A stretch of 64,000 nucleotides of DNA, taken from contig JABAQQ010000035.1 of the NCBI GenBank assembly GCA_019187225.1, positions 1 to 64,000 on the forward strand. The letters are read 5' to 3'. Each line of letters opens with the position of its first letter. Positions within the stretch are counted from its first letter, which is position 1. The notes under the pieces were generated by a model. The model did not search any database. It was not told the origin of the DNA and saw only the letters and a list, made by a program, of their open reading frames with translations. Shown piece after piece: positions 25,824-34,420 of the stretch. The stretch comes from Saprospiraceae bacterium. GTDB taxonomy: Bacteria; Bacteroidota; Bacteroidia; Chitinophagales; Saprospiraceae. The position numbers and the translations under genes are program-made.

Positions 25824-26972
25824 ATGAAACAAGCCATACCACCCGTCCATGTTGTCATCTTCACGCCCCTTGCAGTCGAACGCAAGGCAGTGGTCAGGCA
25901 TCTCAACGACCTGCGACAGGAGATCAGAGACGGCGACCTGTACGAAACCGGCACTTTTCAGGGGTTACACCAGGAATACACGGTCGTCGTACGGGAAACC
26001 GGCCCTAAAAATGCCAACCTCGCATTAGCGACGGAAAAAGCCATCCGCCGCTTTCAGCCGCTCGCCGTACTCTTGGTGGGCATTGCCGGCGGGGTGAAAG
26101 ACGCCGGTATCGGCGATATAGTGGTGGGTACCAAGGCATACGGCTATGAATCCGGTAAGGAAACCGGCAATGGCGCCGTTTCACGCCCCGACGTGTTGCC
26201 GTACAGCAAAGAATTGATCGAGGTCGCGCGTATGGTCAGCCGCGACCAGGAATGGCGCAAGCGCACCGCCGATGGGGCGCCCGGCGCCAATATCTATTTC
26301 GGCCCCATCGCTTCCGGCGACAAAGTGATCGCCACCACCGCTTCGCCGCTGTTCCATTTTCTGAAACAACACTACAACGACACCCTCGCGCTCGAGATGG
26401 AGTCCATCGGATTCGCGCAGGCTGTATTCCCGCACCGCGCCGTGCATGCACTGAACATCCGCGCCGTGTCGGACCTGCTGGATCACAAATCCGGAGGCGA
26501 CGAAAGCGAGCGGCAACAGATAACGGCGGAGCGGGCGGCGGCATTCGCCTTCGAACTGCTGAATCAATTAGACACATCCACCCTTATTTTTTTTCCTATG
26601 GAACTCAAAGACTTGGTCAAAGAAGTATACACCCTGTTGTTCCCTGCCGCGTTGAACGAGATCAAAAAGGATTTCGCCGATGCCACAAACAACGAGATCC
26701 GGACGATCTGGAAAAAGGTGAAACCCCTTTTTATCACAGAAGTGGAAGCGTTGGCCAAAGCCCCTGATGATGTAGTGGCGCAATCGGAAGTAATCGGAAA
26801 ACTGAAACAAGGTCTCGAAGCCGATGCGGGCCTGAAAACCGAATTGGAAAAACTGCTGGAACAGGCAAAAACGCAGGTAACGACGGTATCGGTGGTGAAT
26901 AGTAAGAATGTGGTAGCGGGAAGTACGATCAGCGTGGGTGGGGATTTTCGGGTAGGAGATGGGAAGGATTGA
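25824..26972 (+). CDS. PNP/MTAN-fold nucleosidase with C-terminal helical and NVVAGS module
   Basis: 382 residues, cytoplasmic. Residues about 8-240 are a phosphorylase/nucleosidase domain: VVIFTPLAVERKAV, LLVGIAGGVKDAGIGDIVVG, ALEMESIGFAQA (catalytic Glu region) and IRAVSDLLD (catalytic Asp). It should cleave or phosphorolyse a nucleoside or nucleotide. Residues about 255-355 form a helical, coiled-coil-like region. The last about 25 residues, VVNSKNVVAGSTISVGGDFR then VGD, match the N-terminus of the protein at 28738. In large surveys of bacterial conflict systems such nucleosidase domains occur as effectors joined to small adaptor modules; that this one belongs there is inference. It opens a four-gene plus-strand cluster. 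Confidence 0.8.
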   Translation: MKQAIPPVHVVIFTPLAVERKAVVRHLNDLRQEIRDGDLYETGTFQGLHQEYTVVVRETGPKNANLALATEKAIRRFQPLAVLLVGIAGGVKDAGIGDIVVGTKAYGYESGKETGNGAVSRPDVLPYSKELIEVARMVSRDQEWRKRTADGAPGANIYFGPIASGDKVIATTASPLFHFLKQHYNDTLALEMESIGFAQAVFPHRAVHALNIRAVSDLLDHKSGGDESERQQITAERAAAFAFELLNQLDTSTLIFFPMELKDLVKEVYTLLFPAALNEIKKDFADATNNEIRTIWKKVKPLFITEVEALAKAPDDVVAQSEVIGKLKQGLEADAGLKTELEKLLEQAKTQVTTVSVVNSKNVVAGSTISVGGDFRVGDGKD

Positions 26973-27080
26973 TCCTGCACTGTATTATTCCAAATGATAA
27001 CGATCTCTTCCGGGGTTTATATATTTTTTATCTATCGAGCAACATCAATTTATTATAAACTTAAAACAACTTGATTTCAA

Positions 27081-27716
27081 ATGACGAGGCTTCTCTACAC
27101 ACCACTCATTTTCTTTATTATTCTCGGCGCAACCTCCTGTTCGGTCAGTAAATATGTAGCGCCGCCATTCACAGATATGGACAAAATTCTGGAACTTCAG
27201 CCCGGTCAAACCGTGAAAGAGGTAAGTGAAACCCTGAAAATCAAACCCTATGACGTGGTTTATTCCCATGACAAGGGTAAAATGATCCTGATCTACAATT
27301 ACAGGGTCAAAGACCGGAAAATGCCACTTCCGACAAGAACCGCCGAACAAACAATGCACAGCGAAAGCGCACAGCGGCAGGGAGAACTCTGGTACAACAA
27401 CAATTACAGAGAGTTGTATATCCTTTTCCAGGACGACAAATTAAAGGGTATCTATGGGGAAGAAGTATTGGCCGTCGGGGCGCAGGTCGAAACAATGGAT
27501 GCCTATCTGGACGGTGAAGGGGGGATTGCAGATGCTTCCGGCAAAAAAACGTCTGCCAATGAAGACCTTTTATTTGCCAGCAGTGTATACAAAGAAAGAT
27601 ACGATCGTAAAAGCGCCCAATTAGATGAGGATAAACAAGCCAAACAAAGGAGAAACATGCTCTTGGGTGGAAGCGCCTTTACCATCCTTTTGCTGATAGG
27701 CATCATCACCAGATAA
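27081..27716 (+). CDS. Lipoprotein of unknown function with C-terminal membrane segment
   Basis: 211 residues: lipobox GATSC at about residue 20, a central beta-rich region with LQPGQTVKEVSETLKIKPYD and MILIYNYRV that resembles BamE/SmpA-type small lipoprotein domains, a charged helical stretch (YKERYDRKSAQLDEDKQAKQ) and a final hydrophobic helix (NMLLGGSAFTILLLIGIITR). The double anchoring is unusual. It lies 108 bp after the nucleosidase and 124 bp before the CsgG-like gene on the same strand. Confidence 0.6.
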   Translation: MTRLLYTPLIFFIILGATSCSVSKYVAPPFTDMDKILELQPGQTVKEVSETLKIKPYDVVYSHDKGKMILIYNYRVKDRKMPLPTRTAEQTMHSESAQRQGELWYNNNYRELYILFQDDKLKGIYGEEVLAVGAQVETMDAYLDGEGGIADASGKKTSANEDLLFASSVYKERYDRKSAQLDEDKQAKQRRNMLLGGSAFTILLLIGIITR

Positions 27717-27840
27717 TAGCATCATTTTCCAGGCCAAAATGCGCAAAGAATGGTTTTGAAATTTGTGCGAAAATGTTCAAAGTTCAAAACCATTCATTCT
27801 TTGTTCCTTTTGTTCTATTTTTACGGTCACATACTATTGC

Positions 27841-28734
27841 ATGATCATGAAACCATTCTCTTTGATACGCATCCAAATTTCCGCAGTCCTTCTTTTGAGC
27901 CTTTGCTTCAACCCGGTCCTATCGCAAAAATTGGATTCTTCAGCTGTACTGGCCATAGTTCCCTTCAGGGAGTCATTTGATAAAACGGATGATGAAAACG
28001 ACTACGCGAGGATATTTGCCGAAAAAACACTCGTTGCCATAGACCAATCAAAAAGATTCAACCTGATTGACAGAACTGATTTCGAGACGATCATGAGAGA
28101 GGTGGAAGTTTGGGAAGGAAAATACAAGAGCGATTTTAAAAACAAGAAATTGAGCGATGAAGCCCTGTACTGGTACGGGCATCGTTTGAAAGCGGATTTT
28201 ATTATGACCGGAACCATCACAAACCTGGAGGCGCCGATCACACCCTTGGGTTCCTATAAAGCCACCATCGGTTTCACCATAAAAGTCATCAATATCCGGA
28301 CCAACCAGGTATACGTGACCGAAGATTTCAGCGTCAACAGCGGCAACATTACCAAGACCTTCAGCAGTAAAGGAGAAGCCGTAGGCGCCGCTCTGACGAA
28401 TATATTGGAACCGGTAAAAAAATTTGTGGATAAATTTTTCCCCATTCATGGAAAATATGCGCGTACGGATCGCACAGAAAAGAACGGCGAAATGAAAATA
28501 GCAACTTTCCGGGGAGGCTCGAACAGAGGATTCAGACTGAAGCAAAAAGTGGATATCATTTTGATAGAAGATACAAGCGGCAGCATGCCGCCCGAGGACA
28601 TAGGCGACGGAGAGATCGTGGACGTTCAGCCCGATTTCTGTACCGTTAAAGTCACATCGGTTGCAAGAGGCAAAAACATAGAAACCATACCCAATAAAGC
28701 CGATGTGTTGTATATCAGAAGCAAAGCCGATTGA
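27841..28734 (+). CDS. CsgG/FlgT-like secreted protein
   Basis: 297 residues from the ATG at 27841 (a second ATG at 27847 is equally possible). A signal peptide ends near LS-QK. Residues about 30-200 follow the CsgG/LpoB-type fold: VLAIVPFRE, then FAEKTLVAIDQSKRFNLIDR, then ADFIMTGTITNLE and a region listing properties inherited by the oligomer (GFTIKVINIRTNQVYVTED). The C-terminal about 90 residues (RGFRLKQKVDIILI, IGDGEIVDVQPDFCTVKVTS) resemble the FlgT C-terminal beta-barrel. It would be a periplasmic or outer-membrane assembly factor. The stop codon is 3 bp before the next start, so the two genes are almost certainly co-translated. Confidence 0.65.
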   Translation: MIMKPFSLIRIQISAVLLLSLCFNPVLSQKLDSSAVLAIVPFRESFDKTDDENDYARIFAEKTLVAIDQSKRFNLIDRTDFETIMREVEVWEGKYKSDFKNKKLSDEALYWYGHRLKADFIMTGTITNLEAPITPLGSYKATIGFTIKVINIRTNQVYVTEDFSVNSGNITKTFSSKGEAVGAALTNILEPVKKFVDKFFPIHGKYARTDRTEKNGEMKIATFRGGSNRGFRLKQKVDIILIEDTSGSMPPEDIGDGEIVDVQPDFCTVKVTSVARGKNIETIPNKADVLYIRSKAD

Positions 28735-28737
28735 ACC

Positions 28738-29757
28738 ATGACGGAGCCGGAACCTAAAGACATCCAGAATAAAAACGTCGTTGCCGGTTCGGAAGTCAAC
28801 GCACAAGGCAACGTGCACATCGGGGATGTGCACCATCACCCAACGCAAGTGGTCGTGCAATCGCCCGGCGACCAACGAAACAAACCGGGCATTTTGTGGC
28901 TTTTATTGTTGGTTTCCCTTGTTACAGGGTCGTACTTCGTTCTGAATTCCGGTTCTTTTTCTTTTTTTTCAGGTAAAAATAATGCGAAGGAGCCGCCTTC
29001 CATAACCGGACACGATGCCAACCAACAAAAGCCGGACATAGAACCTCAAAAACGGGCAACTTCAAAAACGCACCCACCTGCCGGCCCTGACCTTTCAACC
29101 AAAGCAAACAGCAAAAACAATCCCGATCCTGCACCGGAAACAACATTACCCGCCGCCGATCCACCCGATAAAGCGAAGGAGATGCTCGCTTTTCTGAAAG
29201 GCGAGGTGGCGAAAATACCCGGGAAAGGAAACACACGACCTTTTTACACGAACAGGTATGAGGTCACGGTTGGACAATACCATACCTTCTGCAGGGAAAC
29301 GGGCCGGGAATTCCCCGATCAATTGGTCAATGCTTCCGGTCTTCAATATCCCATGTGTCATATATCCTGGGAAGACGCCAACGCCTACTGCGCATATGTG
29401 AAAGGCCGGCTGCCCACTGCGGAAGAATGGACCTGGGCTGCGACATACGGCTCCGGTCCCGGCATGCTCAGCGATACCGACAAACAAGCGATCAGCTGGA
29501 ATCTGGAAAACAGCGGGGATGCCCTGCACCCCGTCGGGAAAAGATCTCCCCTTCGACAAGCTCCCTTGTTCGATATGTTCGGCAACGTCGAAGAATGGTG
29601 TGCCGACGGCCCGAAGGAAGGTTTAAAATATACCAAGGGTGGTTATTACCGCAGCCCATCTGCAAAATTGGATGCAATAAAAAACGACAGTTATAGCCGG
29701 GCCAACCAGCCAAGCCCCGTCGTCGGTTTCCGGGTGGTGTACGATTCGAGGGATTGA
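28738..29757 (+). CDS. Membrane-anchored FGE/SUMF1-fold protein with N-terminal NVVAGS module
   Basis: 339 residues. Residues 9-33 (IQNKNVVAGSEVNAQGNVHI then GDV) copy the C-terminal module of the nucleosidase at 25824. A transmembrane helix follows (about 50-70), then a Pro/Lys/Asn-rich linker (about 80-145) and a formylglycine-generating-enzyme-fold domain (about 155-339) with YEVTVGQYHTFCRETG, HISWEDANAYCAYVKGRLPTAEEW, LFDMFGNVEEWCAD and a final GFRVV. The paired catalytic Cys of true FGE near the C-terminus are missing (the region reads NDSYSRANQPSPVVGFRVV), so it is probably a ligand-binding or structural domain, not a sulfatase activator. With the module inside and the domain outside, it could transmit a signal across the membrane. 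Confidence 0.75.
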   Translation: MTEPEPKDIQNKNVVAGSEVNAQGNVHIGDVHHHPTQVVVQSPGDQRNKPGILWLLLLVSLVTGSYFVLNSGSFSFFSGKNNAKEPPSITGHDANQQKPDIEPQKRATSKTHPPAGPDLSTKANSKNNPDPAPETTLPAADPPDKAKEMLAFLKGEVAKIPGKGNTRPFYTNRYEVTVGQYHTFCRETGREFPDQLVNASGLQYPMCHISWEDANAYCAYVKGRLPTAEEWTWAATYGSGPGMLSDTDKQAISWNLENSGDALHPVGKRSPLRQAPLFDMFGNVEEWCADGPKEGLKYTKGGYYRSPSAKLDAIKNDSYSRANQPSPVVGFRVVYDSRD

Positions 29758-29847
29758 GTGCAAACTTTTTGAACAACCGCGAAGCGGCGTACCTACCTTA
29801 ACGCCCGCCCCCTCTTTTTCAACGCTCCTCCCTTTCCACTTTTTTCA

Positions 29848-29865
29848 AACGGCGAACGCGCCGTT
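29848..29865 (+). terminator. Possible terminator hairpin
   Basis: AACGGCG and CGCCGTT form a perfect 7-bp stem around AACG, between the FGE-fold gene and the next gene. The T-run after it is interrupted, so termination may be inefficient. Confidence 0.4.
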
Positions 29866-29899
29866 ATTTGTCCTGTCATTTTTACAAAATTCTACTGAC

Positions 29900-30373
29900 A
29901 TGACTCGACGGACGCCCGCAATATTGATTGCACTGCTGCAAATACTCCCCCTCTCAGCGCAATACAACTCGCAGGAACCCGGTGATGCGCCGCAATTATT
30001 TTACTACACGAGCGATTCCACCCCCCTTCAGCAACCAGCCGGCTGCGGCAACGGCGTTTACGGCTACGACCTGCGGCAATTGCCGGACGCAACAGAGCTG
30101 CCCGGCATCGAGCCCCCCCGCCTGCTCCGCGCCCACCCCCACCCTGAGCTCGACAGCGTCACCATCGAGTATGAATTGGAAGACCCCGCGGTCATTCGTT
30201 TTCAAATGGTGAATGCGCAGGGAAATGTGGTACTCGAAACGCCGTATGCCGCCACGAGCGCATTCCGCCAAACGGAAACCCGGGCAATAAAAAACGCTGC
30301 GCCGGGCGCCTACGTCTTGATGATCCAAATAGACGGAAAAAAGCTGGCGCAATGCGATGTGGTGATCCGATAA
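29900..30373 (+). CDS. Small secreted protein with T9SS-tail-like domain
   Basis: 157 residues: signal peptide (about 1-21, ending LSA), a short acidic/Pro-rich region, and a C-terminal domain of about 80 residues whose pattern (LRAHPHPELDSVTIEYEL, FQMVNAQGNVVLE, GAYVLMIQIDGKKLAQCDVV) matches the end-to-end beta fold of type A T9SS sorting domains. It could be a minimal T9SS cargo or a periplasmic protein using the same fold. It precedes the LytS-type kinase by 45 bp and may be part of that operon. Confidence 0.55.
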   Translation: MTRRTPAILIALLQILPLSAQYNSQEPGDAPQLFYYTSDSTPLQQPAGCGNGVYGYDLRQLPDATELPGIEPPRLLRAHPHPELDSVTIEYELEDPAVIRFQMVNAQGNVVLETPYAATSAFRQTETRAIKNAAPGAYVLMIQIDGKKLAQCDVVIR

Positions 30374-30418
30374 ACGCCGTGAACAGGGGAATAAATCGCA
30401 ACTCGAAATAACCTTACC

Positions 30419-31468
30419 ATGATGCGAATTGCCGCCATATCCAAAACACAAGCGTATTGGCTCTGCCAGGTTTTCGGCTGGGGCGCCTTCGTGGCATATG
30501 AATTGGTCAATTACCTCGGCCTGGGTTTGTTCAGCATCGAAAATGCCTTGTTCATCGGAACGGCGGCGCCGCTGGGCATTTGTATGACGCATATCTACCG
30601 CCGGGCACTGGCGCGTTGGCGGGTACTGGAAATGCCTTTTTTAAAAATGGCGTTGCTGGCATTGGCTGCAGTTTTTGTGCTCTCCGCCCTCTTGTTTATC
30701 GGGCTGTCTTTGATCACCTTTGCAGCAAGCGGCGGCCCGGACTGGTCGGCCGTCACGCCTAATTACGTTTTTATGTCTATCCTCAACTGGTCGCGGTATG
30801 TGTTCGTGTGGGTATTGATCTATCACCTGTACGGCATGATGGAACGGGTCAACCGCACGCGTTTCGATCAACTCGCTTTTGAAAACCAACTCAAAAACGT
30901 GGAACTGCAAAACCTGAAAGCCCAACTCAACCCGCATTTTCTCTTCAATGCCCTCAACAGCATCAAGGCGCTCACCCACAGCGACCCGCGGCGGGCAGGC
31001 GATGCGGTGACGCTTTTGTCCGACCTGTTGCGCTATTCGCTCAACTATGAAAAACAAACCTTCGTGCCCCTGTCCGACGAAGTCGCGGTGGTGCGCGATT
31101 ACCTGGCCTTGGAAAAAATCCGCTTCAACCAGCGACTGGAATACGCGGTGCAAATTGACCCCTCTGTCGAAAAATGGCCCGTACCGCCCGTCCTGTTGGT
31201 GATCCTGGCGGAAAACGCCATCAAACACGGGATCGCGCAATTGGTGCAGGGAGGCGAAGTGCAAGTACATGCGCGCGCGGAAAACGAATGGTTGACGCTC
31301 CGGGTCACTAATACCGGGCATTACGCGCCCAACCCCTCCCGCGAGGGCATCGGCCTGGCAAACATCCGGCGGCGTCTGGAAATGTTGTATGGAGGAAATG
31401 CCGTTTTTAACATCCACAATTCGGAAAACGGGACGGTGACCGCTACGGTAAGCCTCCCGGCGTTGTAA
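30419..31468 (+). CDS. LytS/YehU-type membrane sensor histidine kinase
   Basis: 349 residues with four N-terminal membrane helices (about 20-145) and a His-kinase PF06580 domain: LKAQLNPHFLFNALNSIKAL (phospho-accepting His), VILAENAIKHGI (N box) and REGIGLANIRRRLEMLYG (G box). It would autophosphorylate and pass phosphate to the LytTR regulator that starts 3 bp downstream. The signal is unknown; the membrane domain has no recognised sensor fold. Confidence 0.92.
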   Translation: MMRIAAISKTQAYWLCQVFGWGAFVAYELVNYLGLGLFSIENALFIGTAAPLGICMTHIYRRALARWRVLEMPFLKMALLALAAVFVLSALLFIGLSLITFAASGGPDWSAVTPNYVFMSILNWSRYVFVWVLIYHLYGMMERVNRTRFDQLAFENQLKNVELQNLKAQLNPHFLFNALNSIKALTHSDPRRAGDAVTLLSDLLRYSLNYEKQTFVPLSDEVAVVRDYLALEKIRFNQRLEYAVQIDPSVEKWPVPPVLLVILAENAIKHGIAQLVQGGEVQVHARAENEWLTLRVTNTGHYAPNPSREGIGLANIRRRLEMLYGGNAVFNIHNSENGTVTATVSLPAL

Positions 31469-31471
31469 AAT

Positions 31472-32203
31472 ATGGATATCCGAACGCTACTGATTGACGA
31501 CGAAGACCTGTCGCGCCAGGTCATGCGCCACCTGCTGGCCGATCATCCCGACGTGCGCATCGTGGACGAGGCGGCCAATGCCGACGAGGCCATCGCCAAG
31601 ATCCGCCAGCACCGGCCCGACCTGATCTTCCTTGACATCAATATGCCCGGCAAAAACGGCTTCGAGCTGCTCGCCGAACTGGACGAAAGCCCCCACGTGG
31701 TGTTCGTCACCGCTTACGACGAATTTGCCGTGCGCGCCTTCGAGACCAACGCCCTCGATTACCTGCTCAAACCCGTCCGCCCCGAACGCCTGCAGAAAAC
31801 CATGGAGGCGCTCCGCGCAATGATGCGGCCCACCCCACCCGACTCGCCGGCCGACCGTCCCGGCAAATTGCGCCCCGACAGCATGGTCTTTATCAAGGAC
31901 GGCGAAAAATGTTATTTCGTCCGCTTGTCGGATATTTTTTTGCTGGAGAGCGAGGACAACTATGTGCGGGTGCATTTTGGCGACAACAGACCCCTCCACC
32001 GCAAGAGCCTGAACATGCTGGAAGAAAAACTGCCGCCCGAATTGTTTTTCCGCGCCAACCGCCAGCAGATCTTCAACCTGTCGTTCATCACCGGCATCGA
32101 GCCTTTTTTTCACGGCAGCCTGCGCGTCACGTTGCGCAGCGGCGTGCGCCTGGAAATTTCGGTGCGGCGGGCAGGGGCGTTTAAGGAGCTGCTGAGTTTG
32201 TGA
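31472..32203 (+). CDS. LytTR-family response regulator
   Basis: 243 residues: receiver domain (about 1-120) with DDED acidic pocket, phospho-accepting Asp in DLIFLDINMPGKNGFEL, VFVTAYDEFAV and the Lys of LLKPV; then a LytTR DNA-binding domain (about 145-243, DSMVFIKDGEKCYFVRLSDI, ESEDNYVRVHF, FFRANRQQIFNLSFI). It is co-transcribed with the kinase upstream (3 bp apart) and its stop overlaps the open frame of the following gene. LytTR regulators usually bind direct repeats upstream of a few envelope genes. Confidence 0.93.
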   Translation: MDIRTLLIDDEDLSRQVMRHLLADHPDVRIVDEAANADEAIAKIRQHRPDLIFLDINMPGKNGFELLAELDESPHVVFVTAYDEFAVRAFETNALDYLLKPVRPERLQKTMEALRAMMRPTPPDSPADRPGKLRPDSMVFIKDGEKCYFVRLSDIFLLESEDNYVRVHFGDNRPLHRKSLNMLEEKLPPELFFRANRQQIFNLSFITGIEPFFHGSLRVTLRSGVRLEISVRRAGAFKELLSL

Positions 32204-32256
32204 GCCCCCCACAGATGTTTATTCTTTCACCTTTAAAAACTCATGCATTCATCAAA

Positions 32257-33033
32257 ATGATCATGAAAAAACTGCTTCCCATTTTCAACATAATCGCCCT
32301 CACGGGAGTGCTCGTGATGAACTACCTCGCCACCGCCCTGCCCATTGCCGGGCGAACGCCGGGCGAGGTGTCGGACATGTTCCCGACCTTGTTTACCCCC
32401 GCCGGTTTTACGTTCGCTATCTGGGGTGTCATTTACCTGTTGCTCATCGGTTTTGTCGTGTACCAGGCCCGCTTTTTCAACAAGGAATCGCCTGTTTTCC
32501 TGGAAAAAACAGGCTGGCTCTTCGTGTTGTCGTGCGTTGCCAATGCCGCCTGGCTACCGGCCTTCCACTATTTGCAAATCGGGCTTTCCCTGCTCATCAT
32601 GCTCGTATTGCTGGGCAGCCTCGTGGCCATTTACCTGAGCATAAACGATGGGGAAACCATCACTTCCACCGCAGGGCGCTGGTTGGTGAGGCTGCCCTTC
32701 AGCGTCTATCTGGGCTGGATAACGGTGGCGACCATTGCCAATACCAGTATTCTCCTTTCCTATCTTGGCTGGAGCGGCGAACCGGTCGGCCCTCAGTTCT
32801 GGACTATCGTCGTCATAGCGGCGGCGGTCGCCCTGGCATTGCTGGCATTGCTGCGCCGTCGCGACCCTGGCTTCGCTTTGGTCATCCTCTGGGCGTTGTA
32901 CGGCATCTTTTCCAAACGCATCCACGATTTGAGCACGGAGGACGGTCTGGTGGAAATAGCAGCCATTACCGGGATAACCATTATTGGCTTGGGCGTTTTA
33001 TACCTGATTTTTAGCAGGAAACGGGGCAAATGA
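32257..33033 (+). CDS. TspO-like multi-pass membrane protein
   Basis: 258 residues from the ATG at 32257 (32263 possible); the frame also opens at 32200 inside the previous gene. Seven or eight hydrophobic segments. The region FTPAGFTFAIWGVIYLLLIGFVVYQ and the later WLPAFHYLQIGLSLL resemble the Trp/Pro motifs of TspO/MBR tryptophan-rich sensory proteins, but the protein is longer than a five-helix TspO. The family binds tetrapyrroles or related ligands. Position directly after the LytTR pair suggests a joint role. Confidence 0.65.
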   Translation: MIMKKLLPIFNIIALTGVLVMNYLATALPIAGRTPGEVSDMFPTLFTPAGFTFAIWGVIYLLLIGFVVYQARFFNKESPVFLEKTGWLFVLSCVANAAWLPAFHYLQIGLSLLIMLVLLGSLVAIYLSINDGETITSTAGRWLVRLPFSVYLGWITVATIANTSILLSYLGWSGEPVGPQFWTIVVIAAAVALALLALLRRRDPGFALVILWALYGIFSKRIHDLSTEDGLVEIAAITGITIIGLGVLYLIFSRKRGK

Positions 33034-33139
33034 GCCGGTGAAGACTTGAAAGAGCCAACACAAAAACACCCAAGCAATAGGCAAGCGCCCCGGTTGGTCA
33101 ATAAAGCAGCCTTCCCGATTATGAACGCTGTAACTTATG

Positions 33140-33814
33140 TTATGCGTTCTTTGTAAATTTACATTTCGGGTAATTTTCGCATCCTAGAAACTTCATGCCA
33201 GCATTATAACCGTTATTTGCTGTTCTTTCTATAAGATTCGAGCCACATCTTGGACAAATAGTATTTGAAGAATGCCGTTTTCGTAAAGACTTTATATGAT
33301 CTCTATTGGAGAGAGAAAATTCATCTAAATGCCTGTTGACTGCTTTGATTACTCGATTGATATCTTCGGTTGAGAGAATCTGACTGCGAAACCGTTTTAT
33401 GAATCTACCTACACCCGAGTTTATAACATTATCAGGTAGAGAAGTTTTGAATTTACAATCTCCGACAAAATAAATCACAGTATGTATACTGGATTCATCT
33501 ATGTTCAAAAATTCAGATAGAATCTTTTTTTGTCTAAAGGCCTGTCTGAGTGGGTTCTGAAATGAATAGTTCTTGCCGTAAATTGATTGTGTCCAGATAG
33601 GTTCTTTCTCAGACCCAAAAATCCAACCCTTTTTATTTTTTGTTTCAACGATGAATAGTCCAAAAACAGAAATAATAAGGTGGTCTATTTGAGTTGTTCC
33701 ATTTTTCGAAGGAAATATGATATTATGAAATCTGTGATAGGATTTATTACTCAGTGATAACCACAAATAGAAAGCGGCTTTTTTTTCGCCTATCCAACCT
33801 CGAAATAGATTCAT
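33140..33814 (-). CDS. NERD-domain protein with C-terminal topoisomerase-type zinc finger
   Basis: 224 residues. Residues about 5-120 are a NERD nuclease-related domain (GEKKAAFYL, TQIDHLIISVFGLFIVETKNKKGWIFGS, and WTQSIYGKNYSFQNPLRQ), and the end holds a C4 zinc finger (CPRCGSNLIERT...FLGCENYPKCKF) of the type found at the C-terminus of topoisomerase I. NERD proteins are plausible DNA-processing enzymes, often in mobile or defence settings. The gene is visibly more AT-rich than its neighbours, supporting acquisition by transfer. Confidence 0.85.
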   Translation of the reverse strand: MNLFRGWIGEKKAAFYLWLSLSNKSYHRFHNIIFPSKNGTTQIDHLIISVFGLFIVETKNKKGWIFGSEKEPIWTQSIYGKNYSFQNPLRQAFRQKKILSEFLNIDESSIHTVIYFVGDCKFKTSLPDNVINSGVGRFIKRFRSQILSTEDINRVIKAVNRHLDEFSLSNRDHIKSLRKRHSSNTICPRCGSNLIERTANNGYNAGMKFLGCENYPKCKFTKNA

Positions 33815-33846
33815 ACCTTTTCTTTTTATGCTTAACCCTGGTTTAT

Positions 33847-33883
33847 CACACTTTTAACTACAAAATCGCAGTTAAAGTGCGTG
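33847..33883. repeat. Imperfect inverted repeat upstream of the NERD gene
   Basis: CACACTTTTAACT and AGTTAAAGTGCGTG can pair around a 10-nt loop, about 35 bp upstream of the NERD gene start. It may be an operator, a terminator or the scar of an inserted element. Confidence 0.5.
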
Positions 33884-33972
33884 TACTTTGGTAATCTCAC
33901 CACTCGAAACAAGTGGCCAAAATCGCTCACAAATAAAACCCACTTCCCGCAAACCACCAAATCAAAACCTCC

Positions 33973-34236
33973 TCAATGCCGCACAATCCTTCCATCCTCC
34001 ATCTCGATAATCCGGTGGGCATTGGCGGCAAAACCGGGGTCGTGGGTCACGATGAGCAGGGTTAGGCGGTATTCTTCGCAGCGTTGTTTGAAGATGTCGA
34101 ACACGATGTCGCTGTTCTTTTTGTCCAGATTGCCTATCGGCTCGTCGCCCATGATGATGGGATCGTTGATCAAGGCCCGGGCGATGGCGACCCGTTGTTT
34201 TTCGCTGCCGGAGATGCGGTTGGCGTTTTTTAGGTG
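33973..34236 (-). pseudogene. 3' remnant of an ABC transporter ATPase (LolD/MacB type)
   Basis: Minus-strand translation gives LKNANRISGSEKQRVAIARAL (signature motif), PIIMGDEPIGNLD (Walker B and D loop), LLIVTHDPGFAANAHRIIEM (H loop) and a normal C-terminus ending GRIVRH. Everything upstream, including Walker A, is missing: homology stops at about 34236, where a 46-bp hairpin begins (34233-34278). It is a relic truncated at its 5' end. Confidence 0.88.
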
Positions 34237-34278
34237 GCACGTTTACGAAACTTTGAAAGTTTCGCAAACGTAAGCACC
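34233..34278. repeat. REP-like hairpin at the truncation point of the ABC gene
   Basis: GGTG..ACGTTTACGAAACTTT pairs with AAAGTTTCGCAAACGT..CACC with a single-base loop and few mismatches. It sits exactly where ABC homology ends. The sequence reads like a small dispersed hairpin (REP-like) of the kind common in Bacteroidota, and it may mark the recombination or insertion that destroyed the gene. Confidence 0.75.
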
Positions 34279-34420
34279 TGGAAATCAACGACGAATTTTT
34301 ACCCTGATTCGCATGAGTCATGGATGCAACAACTCACATCCAACTGCTTCGCGGTTGCTTTTAACTGTAATAAACAATACCGGCGCCCCAGCGCATATCT
34401 CCCTGCAGATTGTCCACGAT

